Assembly: GCA_036491235.1 (NCBI GenBank) | Contig: DASXCK010000541.1 | Span: 1 to 8,165, forward strand | Reading direction: 5' to 3' | DNA length: 8,165 nucleotides | Origin: JAVDCA01 sp036491235 | GTDB taxonomy: Bacteria > Pseudomonadota > Alphaproteobacteria > Rhizobiales > Xanthobacteraceae | Shown here: piece by piece, positions 1 to 5,386 of the stretch | How positions within the stretch are numbered: the first letter of the stretch is position 1 | Layout of the letters: each line of letters starts with the position of its first letter | The notes under the pieces: model-generated | Told to the model about the DNA's origin: nothing | The model's input: only the letters and a program-made list of their open reading frames with translations | The model's database searches: none | Position numbers and translations under genes: made by a program

Positions 1-500
1 GCACGGTCGATCGCATCAAGAAGAACTTCAAGATCCCGCTCGCCATCAAGGGCATCGCGACCGCCGAGGATGCCAAGCTCGCGGTCGAGCACGGCGTCGA
101 CTACGTCTACGTCTCCAACCACGGCGGCCGGCAGCTCGACCACGGCCGCGGCTCGATGGATGTGTTGCCCGAGGTGGTCGCGGCCGTCGCCGGCAAGGCC
201 AAGGTGATGATCGACGGCGGGTTCGTGCGCGGCACCGACATCGTCAAGGCGATCGCGGCGGGCGCCGACCTGGTCGGCCTCGGCCGCGTGCAGTGCTACG
301 CCCTGGGCGCCGGCGGCGCCGAGGCCGTGGCGCGGCTCCTCGAACTCCTCGAGGACGAGGTGCAGCGCTGCCTCGGCCTGCTCGGCGTCACCAAGTTCGC
401 CGAGCTCGACAGGAGCTACCTGCACGCCGCGCCCGCGGTCACGCAGCCGCACGTATTCAGCGGTTTCCCGCTGATGAAGATCGAGGATTGGCGGTATTGA
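1..500 (+). CDS. Alpha-hydroxy-acid oxidase/dehydrogenase, FMN-dependent (C-terminal part)
   Basis: Open from the window edge (reading frame at base 3) to a TGA at 498-500, giving the last 165 residues of a family usually about 350-400 long. The enzymes oxidise an L-2-hydroxy acid such as lactate, glycolate or mandelate to the 2-oxo acid with FMN in a TIM barrel. SNHGGRQLD (bases 114-140) carries the catalytic histidine and the substrate-binding arginine. It is followed by MIDGGFVRGTDIVKAI and GADLVGLGR, the FMN-phosphate binding strands at the end of the barrel. The tail, with ELDRSYL, is typical of the family. The substrate cannot be read from this part, so lactate dehydrogenase (lldD) is only one option. 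It is the only clear protein gene on the plus strand and it converges on lolD. The family call is firm; the exact substrate is unknown. Confidence 0.93.
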   Translation, partial: TVDRIKKNFKIPLAIKGIATAEDAKLAVEHGVDYVYVSNHGGRQLDHGRGSMDVLPEVVAAVAGKAKVMIDGGFVRGTDIVKAIAAGADLVGLGRVQCYALGAGGAEAVARLLELLEDEVQRCLGLLGVTKFAELDRSYLHAAPAVTQPHVFSGFPLMKIEDWRY

Positions 501-505
501 GACTC

Positions 506-591
506 GTCATGGCCGGGCTTGTCCGGGCCATCCGCGTCTTTCTTGCCAAATGGCCGAAGACGTAGATGCCCGGCACAAGTCCGGGCATGAC
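506..591. repeat. Imperfect inverted repeat between convergent genes
   Basis: Two 35-nt arms, 506-540 and 557-591, are inverted copies matching at 28 of 35 positions around a 16-nt loop. The element begins 5 nt after the stop of the hydroxy-acid oxidase gene and ends 17 nt before the stop of lolD, filling almost the whole gap between the two 3' ends. Arms of the type GTCATGSCCGGRCTTGT are, from memory, a common dispersed intergenic palindrome of Bradyrhizobium and Rhodopseudomonas. In RNA from either strand it would fold into a long hairpin, so it may stop transcription or protect 3' ends in both directions. There is no long T run, so it is not a classical intrinsic terminator. Confidence 0.8.
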
Positions 592-608
592 GGTGTATCC
601 AAGGCAGC

Positions 609-1301
609 CTACTCCAGCTCGATCACCTTGCCGTCGCGCAGGGTGACGCGGCGGTCCATGCGCGACGCGATGTCCATGTTGTGGGTCGCGATCACGGCCG
701 CGAGGCCGGAGGCGCGCACGAGCTGGGTCAGCGAGCCGAACACATGCTCGGAGGTGCGTGGGTCGAGGTTGCCGGTCGGCTCGTCCGCGAGCAGCACTTT
801 TGGCGCATTGGCGACCGCGCGCGCGATCGCGACGCGCTGCTGCTCGCCGCCCGAGAGCTCGGCGGGACGGTGCGGCAGGCGCTCCTTGAGGCCGAGATAG
901 GACAGCAGCTCGGCGCTGCGCGTCGACGCCTCGCGGTGCGAGAGGCCGCGGATCATCTGCGGCAGCATCACGTTCTCGAGCGCGCTGAATTCCGGCAACA
1001 GGTGATGTGCCTGGTAGACGAAGCCGATGTCCATGCGGCGGATACGCGTGCGCTCGCTGTCGCTCAACGTCGAGGTGGCGCTGTCGCCGATGTAGACCTC
1101 GCCGGTGTCCTGGCGTTCGAGCATGCCGGCGATGTGCAGGAGCGTCGACTTGCCGGCGCCGGACGGCGCGATCAGCGCGACCGACTGACCCGCCCAGATG
1201 GCGAGCTCCACGCCCTTGAGGATGTCGAGCCTCGCGTCTCCCTGCTGATAGTGGCGCTCGATGCCGTGCAGGAAGATGACGGGCTTTTCGCGTTCGGCCA
1301 T
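609..1301 (-). CDS. lolD: LolD, ATP-binding subunit of the lipoprotein-releasing ABC transporter
   Basis: A 230-residue cytoplasmic ATPase that powers release of outer-membrane lipoproteins from the inner membrane to the carrier LolA. All ABC motifs are visible: Walker A APSGAGKST (45-53), Q-loop glutamine in VYQ (97), signature LSGGEQQ (149-155), Walker B VLLADEP (169-175), D-loop NLD, and the H-loop histidine in ATHN (207). Length is normal for LolD. The first Walker A glycine is alanine, which I recall as usual for alphaproteobacterial LolD. The start chosen is MAEREKP; an in-frame ATG 54 nt upstream would lie inside lolC. The start is 5 nt after the lolC stop, with only a weak GAGTAGG ribosome site, so translational coupling to lolC is likely. 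A MacB-type ATPase is the main alternative, but the LolC/E-type partner argues for LolD. Confidence 0.94.
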   Translation of the reverse strand: MAEREKPVIFLHGIERHYQQGDARLDILKGVELAIWAGQSVALIAPSGAGKSTLLHIAGMLERQDTGEVYIGDSATSTLSDSERTRIRRMDIGFVYQAHHLLPEFSALENVMLPQMIRGLSHREASTRSAELLSYLGLKERLPHRPAELSGGEQQRVAIARAVANAPKVLLADEPTGNLDPRTSEHVFGSLTQLVRASGLAAVIATHNMDIASRMDRRVTLRDGKVIELE

Positions 1302-1306
1302 CGTGC

Positions 1307-2590
1307 CTACTCGTAGCGCAGCGCTTCGACCGGATCGAGGCGCGCCGCGCGCCACGCCGGATAAAGGGTGGCGAGCAGGGACAGGGTCAGCGCCAACACC
1401 ACGACGGACGTGGTCTCGCCGACCGACATATCGGCCGGCAGCTTCGACAGGAAGTAGATTTCCGGGTTGAAGACGTCGACATGCAGCAACCAGATCAAAA
1501 ACCTGTGGATCGCCTCGATGTTGAGGCAGACCAGCGTGCCGGCGACGAAGCCGACCAGGGTGCCGACCACGCCGATCGCGGCGCCGGTGATGACGAAGAT
1601 GCGCATGATCGCGCCCTGCGTCGCTCCCATGGTGCGCATGATGGCAATGTCAGGGCTCTTGTCCTTCACCAGCATGATCAGCCCGGAGATGATGTTGAGC
1701 GACGCGACCAGCACGATCAAGGTGACGATGAGGAACATCACGTTGCGCTCGACCTGCAGCGCGGTGAAGAAGGCCGAGTTCTTGCGCCGCCAGTCGACGA
1801 CGAAGACCGGCCGCCCTGCGGCCTGCTTGATCAGCGCGGCATAGCGGTCGACGTCGTCCGGGTTCTGGACGTAGACCTCGATCGCGCTCACGTCCCCGTC
1901 GTGGCTGAAATAGGTCTGCGCCTCCTTGAGCGGCATGAATACGAACCCGGAATCGTATTCGACCATGCCGATCTGGAATTCGGCGGCGATCTTGTAGGAC
2001 TTGACCCGCGGCGTCACGCCCATGGGCGTGACCGCGCCGCGCGGCGACACCAGCGTGAGGTTGTCGCCGGCGCGCAACGCGAGCTGATCGCCGAGGCGCT
2101 GGCCGATCGCAATCCCCTGCCCGGCGTCGAAATTGTCGAGCGAGCCCTGCTTGATGTTCTTGGCGATGGTGCCGAGCCGGGCGAGATCGGCGGCGCGCAT
2201 GCCGCGCACCAGCACGCCGCTCGCCGGCGCGCCCGTCACCGCCGAGGGTGAAGAAGCGAGCGCCTGCCCCTCGACGAACGGGGCCGCGAGAATCACGCCC
2301 GGCACCTTCATGATGCGTGCCGCCACCTCGTCGTAATCCTTCAATGGGCGATCGAGCGGTTGCACCATCAAATGGCCGTTGAGGCCGAGGATCTTGTCGA
2401 GCAGCTCCTTGCGGAAGCCGTTCATCACCGCCATCACGATGATCAGGGTCGCGACGCCGAGCGTGATGCCGAGAAACGAGAAGCCGGCGATCACCGATAT
2501 GAATCCCTCGCGGCGGCGCGCGCGCAGGTAGCGCAGCGACAGCATCCATTCGAAAGGAGCGAAGGGCCGGGTAGCGGTCGGCTCGGTCAT
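1307..2590 (-). CDS. lolC: LolC/LolE-type permease of the lipoprotein-releasing transporter
   Basis: A 427-residue inner-membrane protein that with LolD extracts lipoproteins from the membrane. It has the LolC/E plan: a transmembrane helix at about 31-55 with the conserved NGFRKELLDKILGLNGH stretch after it, a periplasmic domain at about 60-280, then three helices at about 284-306, 328-357 and 393-412 (FtsX domain), ending with PAWRAARLDPVEALRYE. Only one permease gene accompanies lolD, whereas E. coli has lolC and lolE, so this protein probably forms a homodimer (LolF-like arrangement, inferred). The start MTEPTATRP at 2590 is preferred because it matches the N-terminus I recall for relatives. 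An in-frame ATG at 2626 would add 12 residues; neither has a strong ribosome site. The stop is 5 nt before lolD, so the two are one operon. Confidence 0.92.
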   Translation of the reverse strand: MTEPTATRPFAPFEWMLSLRYLRARRREGFISVIAGFSFLGITLGVATLIIVMAVMNGFRKELLDKILGLNGHLMVQPLDRPLKDYDEVAARIMKVPGVILAAPFVEGQALASSPSAVTGAPASGVLVRGMRAADLARLGTIAKNIKQGSLDNFDAGQGIAIGQRLGDQLALRAGDNLTLVSPRGAVTPMGVTPRVKSYKIAAEFQIGMVEYDSGFVFMPLKEAQTYFSHDGDVSAIEVYVQNPDDVDRYAALIKQAAGRPVFVVDWRRKNSAFFTALQVERNVMFLIVTLIVLVASLNIISGLIMLVKDKSPDIAIMRTMGATQGAIMRIFVITGAAIGVVGTLVGFVAGTLVCLNIEAIHRFLIWLLHVDVFNPEIYFLSKLPADMSVGETTSVVVLALTLSLLATLYPAWRAARLDPVEALRYE

Positions 2591-2646
2591 TTTTTGTGCT
2601 TTATATTCCCCGCCCCCGAATTTCATCCGATTCTGGCGGTTTCATG

Positions 2647-2668
2647 CCAGCAGATTCGCGAATGCTGG
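2647..2668. other. Small hairpin or operator-like palindrome between proS and lolC
   Basis: CCAGCA and TGCTGG are perfect inverted arms enclosing the palindrome TTCGCGAA, with two unpaired bases (GA) on one side. It lies 35 nt past the proS stop and 56 nt upstream of the lolC start. No T run follows it on the minus strand, so it is not a standard intrinsic terminator. It could be a weak attenuating hairpin or a protein-binding palindrome. Otherwise I see nothing decisive in 2591-2703; a TATAAA on the minus strand at 2600-2605 lacks a recognisable -35 partner. Confidence 0.35.
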
Positions 2669-2703
2669 TCCCAAATGCCACAGTTTAATCGCAAACGTGC
2701 GCG

Positions 2704-4026
2704 TCACGGGGCCAGTCGCGCCACCGCGTCGGCGGGCGTGACCAGTTCGCGCGAGCCGTCCTGACGCCGCTTGAGCTCGACCTTGCCCTCGCCGAGGCTG
2801 CGCGGGCCGACCATCACCTGCCAGGGTATGCCGATCAGATCCATGGCGGCGAACTTCGCGCCCGGGCGCTCGTCGAGATCGTGATAGAGCACGTCCACGC
2901 CGCGTGCGGTCAGCTCGGCGTAGAGCTTCTCGCAGGCCGCGTCGGTGTCGGCACCGCCCTGCTTGAGATTGAGGATGGCGACGCGGAACGGCGCGACCGG
3001 CTCAGGCCATATGATGCCGGCATCGTCGTGGAAGGCCTCGATGAGGGCGGCGACGAGCCGCGAGGGACCGATGCCGTAGGATCCCATGTGCACGGGCCGC
3101 TCGACCCCGTCGGGCCCGGCGACGACCGCCTTCATGGGTTCGGAATACTTGGTGCCGAAATAGAAGATGTGACCGACCTCGATACCACGCGCCGACACTT
3201 GGGCGGCGTCCGGCAGCTTGCCGAAGGCAGCGGCGTCGTGCTTCTCGGACGTCGCCGCATAGAGCGAGGTCCACTTGTCGACGATTTTCTGCAGCCCCGG
3301 GACGCTGTTGAAGTCGACATCCGCTCCAGGCACCTCGAAGTCGAGGTAGTCGCGGTGGCAATAGACCTCGCTCTCGCCGGTCTGCGCCAGGATGATGAAC
3401 TCATGGCTGAGATTGCCGCCGATCGGGCCGGTGTCGGCGACCATTGGGATCGATCTCAACCCAAGTCGCGCGAACGTGCGCAAATAGGCGACGAACATGC
3501 GGTTATAGGCGTGCGTCGCACCCGCGTGATCGACGTCGAACGAATAGGCGTCCTTCATCAGGAACTCGCGGCCGCGCATCAAGCCGAAGCGCGGGCGCAC
3601 CTCGTCACGGAATTTCCACTGGATGTGGTAGAGATTGAGCGGCAGGTCCTTGTAGGAGCGCACATACGAGCGAAAGATCTCGGTGATCATCTCCTCGTTG
3701 GTCGGACCGTAGAGCATGTCGCGCTCATGGCGGTCCTTGATGCGCAGCATCTCCTTGCCGTAGTCCCCGTAGCGGCCGCTTTCCCGCCACAGATCGGCCG
3801 ACTGGATGGTCGGCATCAGCATCTCGATCGCGCCGGAGCGGTTCTGCTCCTCGCGCACGATCTGATTGACCTTCTGCAGCACGCGAAAGCCGAGCGGCAG
3901 GAACGCGTAGATGCCGGCCGCCTCCTGGCGGATCATACCGGCGCGCAGCATCAGACGATGCGAGACGATCTCGGCCTCTTTGGGCGTCTCTCGCAGGATC
4001 GGCAGGAAGAAGCGAGAGAGGCGCAT
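2704..4026 (-). CDS. proS: Prolyl-tRNA synthetase, short alphaproteobacterial type
   Basis: A 440-residue class II cytoplasmic enzyme that attaches proline to tRNA-Pro. The N-terminal part has the class II core with GPTNEE (107-112) at the proline/ATP site, motif 2 around FRDEVRPRFGLMRGREF (139-155) and motif 3 GSYGIGPSRL (315-324). The C-terminal part from about 345 is the anticodon-binding domain. E. coli ProS is about 570 residues and carries a ~180-residue editing domain between motifs 2 and 3; here only a short linker (about 215-290) is present, so Ala-tRNA-Pro must be cleared by a separate YbaK/ProX-type protein (known for this ProS type, inferred here). The start MRLSRFFLPI matches relatives. 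No Shine-Dalgarno precedes it; the leader reads CCTCC where a GGAGG would be expected. The gene starts a proS-lolC-lolD group but the 113-nt gap to lolC leaves cotranscription open. Confidence 0.96.
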   Translation of the reverse strand: MRLSRFFLPILRETPKEAEIVSHRLMLRAGMIRQEAAGIYAFLPLGFRVLQKVNQIVREEQNRSGAIEMLMPTIQSADLWRESGRYGDYGKEMLRIKDRHERDMLYGPTNEEMITEIFRSYVRSYKDLPLNLYHIQWKFRDEVRPRFGLMRGREFLMKDAYSFDVDHAGATHAYNRMFVAYLRTFARLGLRSIPMVADTGPIGGNLSHEFIILAQTGESEVYCHRDYLDFEVPGADVDFNSVPGLQKIVDKWTSLYAATSEKHDAAAFGKLPDAAQVSARGIEVGHIFYFGTKYSEPMKAVVAGPDGVERPVHMGSYGIGPSRLVAALIEAFHDDAGIIWPEPVAPFRVAILNLKQGGADTDAACEKLYAELTARGVDVLYHDLDERPGAKFAAMDLIGIPWQVMVGPRSLGEGKVELKRRQDGSRELVTPADAVARLAP

Positions 4027-4036
4027 GAAAGGAGGT
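4027..4036 (-). promoter_or_regulatory. proS leader lacking a Shine-Dalgarno, with an anti-SD-like decamer
   Basis: Immediately before the proS ATG the minus strand reads ACCTCCTTTC. This is the same sense as the 3' tail of alphaproteobacterial 16S rRNA, not its complement. The usual purine-rich ribosome site is therefore absent at the expected spacing. The ATG start is nevertheless supported by the conserved N-terminus. The effect on translation is unknown. Confidence 0.5.
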
Positions 4037-4102
4037 CCGATTCGAGCGGAGTTGGGCCGCGCGCCGAGTGAAAGCGGATCGGGCGCGAAAACACAAGGCT
4101 TG

Positions 4103-4171
4103 GCGCATGTTCTTATCGAAACCGGTGTCCCGCCGGCTCACGTCCGGGGCAAGCTTCGCCGGAATATGCGC
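4103..4171 (+). repeat. Foldback intergenic repeat, copy 1
   Basis: A 69-bp unit with terminal inverted repeats: GCGCATGTTC at 4103-4112 against GCGCATATTC (reverse complement of 4162-4171), 9 of 10 matching. Internal landmarks are an ACCGG core (4121-4125) and AAGCTTCGCCGGAA near the right end. It resembles the dispersed Rhizobiales element with GCATGATC ends and an ACCGG centre (from memory). It lies in the proS leader, in tandem with the next copy. Confidence 0.75.
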
Positions 4172-4179
4172 TCGACTTG

Positions 4180-4250
4180 GCGCATGTTCTTGTCGTCGAA
4201 CCGGGGTCCACCCCCGATCAAGTCAGGGCAGGCTTCGCCGGAACACGTGC
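4180..4250 (+). repeat. Foldback intergenic repeat, copy 2
   Basis: A 71-bp unit in direct orientation to copy 1, 8 bp further on. The left end GCGCATGTTC (4180-4189) is identical to that of copy 1, and CTTGGCGCATGTTCTT is shared exactly (4099-4114 and 4176-4191). The right end at 4241-4250 is its imperfect inverse (8 of 10). The shared right-hand block GGCTTCGCCGGAA differs from copy 1 by one base (AGCTTCGCCGGAA). The copies have diverged and differ by small indels. Confidence 0.75.
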
Positions 4251-4337
4251 TAACTCCCACATACGTTTGGCGCTATTTTATTGCGTGGCAGCAACGATTT
4301 TTTCCGACTAGTTGCGCCCAACGGGTGACAAACGAAA

Positions 4338-4520
4338 TTTGATGGGCTACGTTCACTTTGTCGCGAAGTACCATCAAAAAGGTGGGCTTCCCGGTCCAAG
4401 TCTTGGGAGGACAGTCCGAAGGCGCGCTCACCCGCTGCCGGCCCCGACAAGAATAACCAAGCCGGGTTTCAAGGACGAATGAAGAAAGCTGAGCAGGGCA
4501 TTGTCCCTGCTCATTTTTTT
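4338..4520 (+). ncRNA. Candidate small noncoding RNA, plus strand
   Basis: A stretch with several potential hairpins that ends in a strong intrinsic terminator on the plus strand, where no plus-strand protein gene exists. Visible pairings are: TTTGATGG (4338-4345) with CCATCAAA (4371-4378), a perfect 8-bp arm pair extended by TAC/GTA inside; GGTGGGC (4381-4387) with GCTCACC (4426-4432) including one G-U pair, enclosing GTCC (4394-4397) with GGAC (4409-4412); and CCGGC (4438-4442) with GCCGG (4461-4465). The inner loop presents CTTGGGA. The only promoter-like pair is GTGACA (4325-4330), 17 nt, TACGTT (4348-4353), which would give a start near 4360 and a ~160-nt RNA, cutting into the first hairpin; the 5' end is therefore uncertain. 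It could act as a trans-acting sRNA or be antisense to the proS leader transcript. No Rfam family is assigned; the separate 3' terminator argues against 6S RNA. Confidence 0.45.
4490..4520 (+). terminator. Intrinsic terminator on the plus strand
   Basis: TGAGCAGGG (4490-4498) pairs perfectly with CCCTGCTCA (4505-4513) around a 6-nt loop and is followed directly by seven T (4514-4520). This is a textbook Rho-independent terminator for plus-strand transcription. On the minus strand the same hairpin is followed only by GCTTTCTTC, so it may serve weakly as a terminator for the DUF1467 gene, whose stop is 10 nt away. Confidence 0.85.
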
Positions 4521-4529
4521 ACCTTCAGG

Positions 4530-4805
4530 TCACTGGGAGGGCAACAGCCCCCACAAGCCCGATATGTCGTCGAAGGTCACGCGGCGGGTCAGGAAAAGCC
4601 AGAAGAAGAAGCCGCACAGCAGGGCAGTGACTACGGTGTTCCAGGCCAGGACGCGCAGCATCCGCGGCGTCACGGGCGCGCCAGGGTCGGTACCCGGGAC
4701 CACCTCGCCGGCGTCCTGCTGCGAGCGCGCCCCGAAGGGCAACACCGCGAACAGCACGATCCACCAAGCGACGAAATAGATGGCGAGCGCGGTCGTCCAG
4801 GACAT
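4530..4805 (-). CDS. DUF1467 family small membrane protein
   Basis: A 91-residue protein of unknown function recognised as DUF1467 by its pattern: an N-terminal helix at about 5-24 after MSWTTALAIYF, the conserved VLPFGARSQ followed by EVVPGTDPGAPV (33-45), and a second helix at about 52-73. It should sit in the inner membrane with two spans. I know no established role for the family. The start is supported by AAGGAG at 4813-4818 on the minus strand, 7 nt before the ATG. It follows mce after a 125-nt gap that contains a foldback repeat; from memory DUF1467 genes often sit next to mce and proS in Rhizobiales, which is context rather than evidence of function. Confidence 0.88.
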   Translation of the reverse strand: MSWTTALAIYFVAWWIVLFAVLPFGARSQQDAGEVVPGTDPGAPVTPRMLRVLAWNTVVTALLCGFFFWLFLTRRVTFDDISGLWGLLPSQ

Positions 4806-4812
4806 CGACGAA

Positions 4813-4818
4813 CTCCTT
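4813..4818 (-). promoter_or_regulatory. Ribosome binding site of the DUF1467 gene
   Basis: AAGGAG on the minus strand, 7 nt upstream of the ATG at 4805. It is the best Shine-Dalgarno in the window and fixes the start of this small gene against longer overlapping frames. Confidence 0.85.
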
Positions 4819-4865
4819 AAGCCAGACCCCCTCGCGCCCCACGCCGCCCCGACCCCTTATTTTGA

Positions 4866-4929
4866 GGATGATCCCTTCCAAGACCGGTATCCGCCCGATC
4901 AGATCCAGGCAAGCTTTCCGCAATCACGC
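4866..4929 (+). repeat. Foldback intergenic repeat, copy 3
   Basis: A shorter, more diverged relative of the repeats at 4103-4250 in the same orientation. It has the same order of landmarks: GATGATC end, ACCGG core, CCCGATCA, GGCAAGCTTTCCG and a closing AATCACGC that is the imperfect inverse of the left end. It ends 1 nt before the mce stop codon, so it forms the immediate 3' flank of mce and could end or stabilise that transcript. Confidence 0.65.
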
Positions 4930-4930
4930 T

Positions 4931-5335
4931 TTACGCCTGCTCGAGTTCGACCAGCGTGCCGCAAAAATCCTTTGGATGCAGGAAGAGCACCGGCTTGCCG
5001 TGGGCGCCGATCTTCGGCGTGCCAGCGCCAAGCACGCGCGCGCCTTCCCGTTTGAGCTGGTCGCGCGCGGCGACGATATCGTCGACCTCGTAGCACAGAT
5101 GATGGATGCCGCCGTCCGGATTGCGCTCGAGGAATTTTGCGATCGGCGAGTTCTTGCCGAACGGCTCGAGGAGCTCGATCTTGGTGTTGGGCAGCGTGAT
5201 GAACACGGTGGTGACGCCGTGGTCGGGCTGCGGCACCGCGGCCGAGACCTCGGCGCCGAGCGTGTCGCGATAAACGCGCGCCGCCGCGGCGATGTCGCGC
5301 ACCGCGATGGCGACGTGATTGAGCCGTCCGATCAT
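4931..5335 (-). CDS. mce: Methylmalonyl-CoA epimerase
   Basis: A 134-residue cytoplasmic metalloenzyme of the vicinal oxygen chelate (glyoxalase/bleomycin resistance) fold that interconverts (S)- and (R)-methylmalonyl-CoA, linking propionyl-CoA carboxylase to methylmalonyl-CoA mutase and succinyl-CoA. Two beta-alpha-beta modules are visible: NHVAIAVRDI (6-15) with metal ligand H7, and GGIHHLCYEVDDI (75-87) with a ligand histidine, followed near the end by GTLVELEQ with the conserved glutamate (E130). PQPDHGVTTVFI and LPNTKIELLEP are specific to this subfamily rather than to general glyoxalases. The start MIGRLNHV is chosen over an upstream in-frame ATG at 5413 because GGAG lies 6 nt before it and the longer N-terminus comes from repeat-like sequence. 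It lies 90 nt after rnj on the same strand. The biotin ligase birA two genes upstream may supply its partner carboxylase (inference). Confidence 0.94.
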   Translation of the reverse strand: MIGRLNHVAIAVRDIAAAARVYRDTLGAEVSAAVPQPDHGVTTVFITLPNTKIELLEPFGKNSPIAKFLERNPDGGIHHLCYEVDDIVAARDQLKREGARVLGAGTPKIGAHGKPVLFLHPKDFCGTLVELEQA

Positions 5336-5341
5336 GGGTGT

Positions 5342-5345
5342 CTCC
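5342..5345 (-). promoter_or_regulatory. Ribosome binding site of mce
   Basis: GGAG on the minus strand, 6 nt before the ATG at 5335. It decides in favour of the 134-residue product rather than the 160-residue frame starting at 5413. Confidence 0.75.
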
Positions 5346-5386
5346 GGGGGCGCGGGGCCATAAGCATTTCCGCAGATACGGTTTCC

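Larger units (their letters stand above)
4027..4529. other. 503-nt intergenic region upstream of proS
   Basis: This is the longest gap in the window. From left to right it holds the proS leader (4027-4098), two tandem foldback repeats (4103-4171 and 4180-4250), an AT-richer stretch (about 4251-4340) where promoters for proS on the minus strand and for a plus-strand transcript would be expected, a hairpin-rich stretch (4338-4470) and an intrinsic terminator (4490-4520). I found no convincing sigma-70 pair for proS; a TAAAAT at 4275-4280 on the minus strand lacks a good -35. No tRNA gene is visible and no open frame here looks protein-coding. Confidence 0.7.

Noticed and set aside
1143..1169. 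Alanine in place of the first Walker A glycine of LolD
   Set aside because: All other ABC motifs are intact and I recall APSGAGKST as common in alphaproteobacterial LolD, so it is not a sign of inactivity.
2881..4071. A 396-codon plus-strand open frame antisense to proS
   Set aside because: Lies opposite the conserved ProS core and has no family signature.
4099..4250. CRISPR-like direct repeats
   Set aside because: Only two diverged copies of about 70 bp with an 8-bp spacer and internal dyads; the layout is that of foldback intergenic elements, and no cas gene is present.
4250..4450. A 66-residue minus-strand frame in the proS upstream gap
   Set aside because: It needs a TTG start, shows no ribosome site and no recognisable motif, and overlaps the hairpin-rich segment better explained as noncoding.
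4338..4520. 6S RNA, RNase P RNA or SRP RNA
   Set aside because: The ends do not pair with each other as in 6S RNA. The GAGGACAGTCCG here only loosely resembles the RNase P GAGGAAAGTCC core, and the rest of that fold is missing. The SRP loop signature is absent.
4479..4820. A plus-strand frame starting MKKAEQG just before the terminator
   Set aside because: The frame passes straight through the intrinsic terminator and then lies antisense to the DUF1467 gene, so it cannot be a sensible product.
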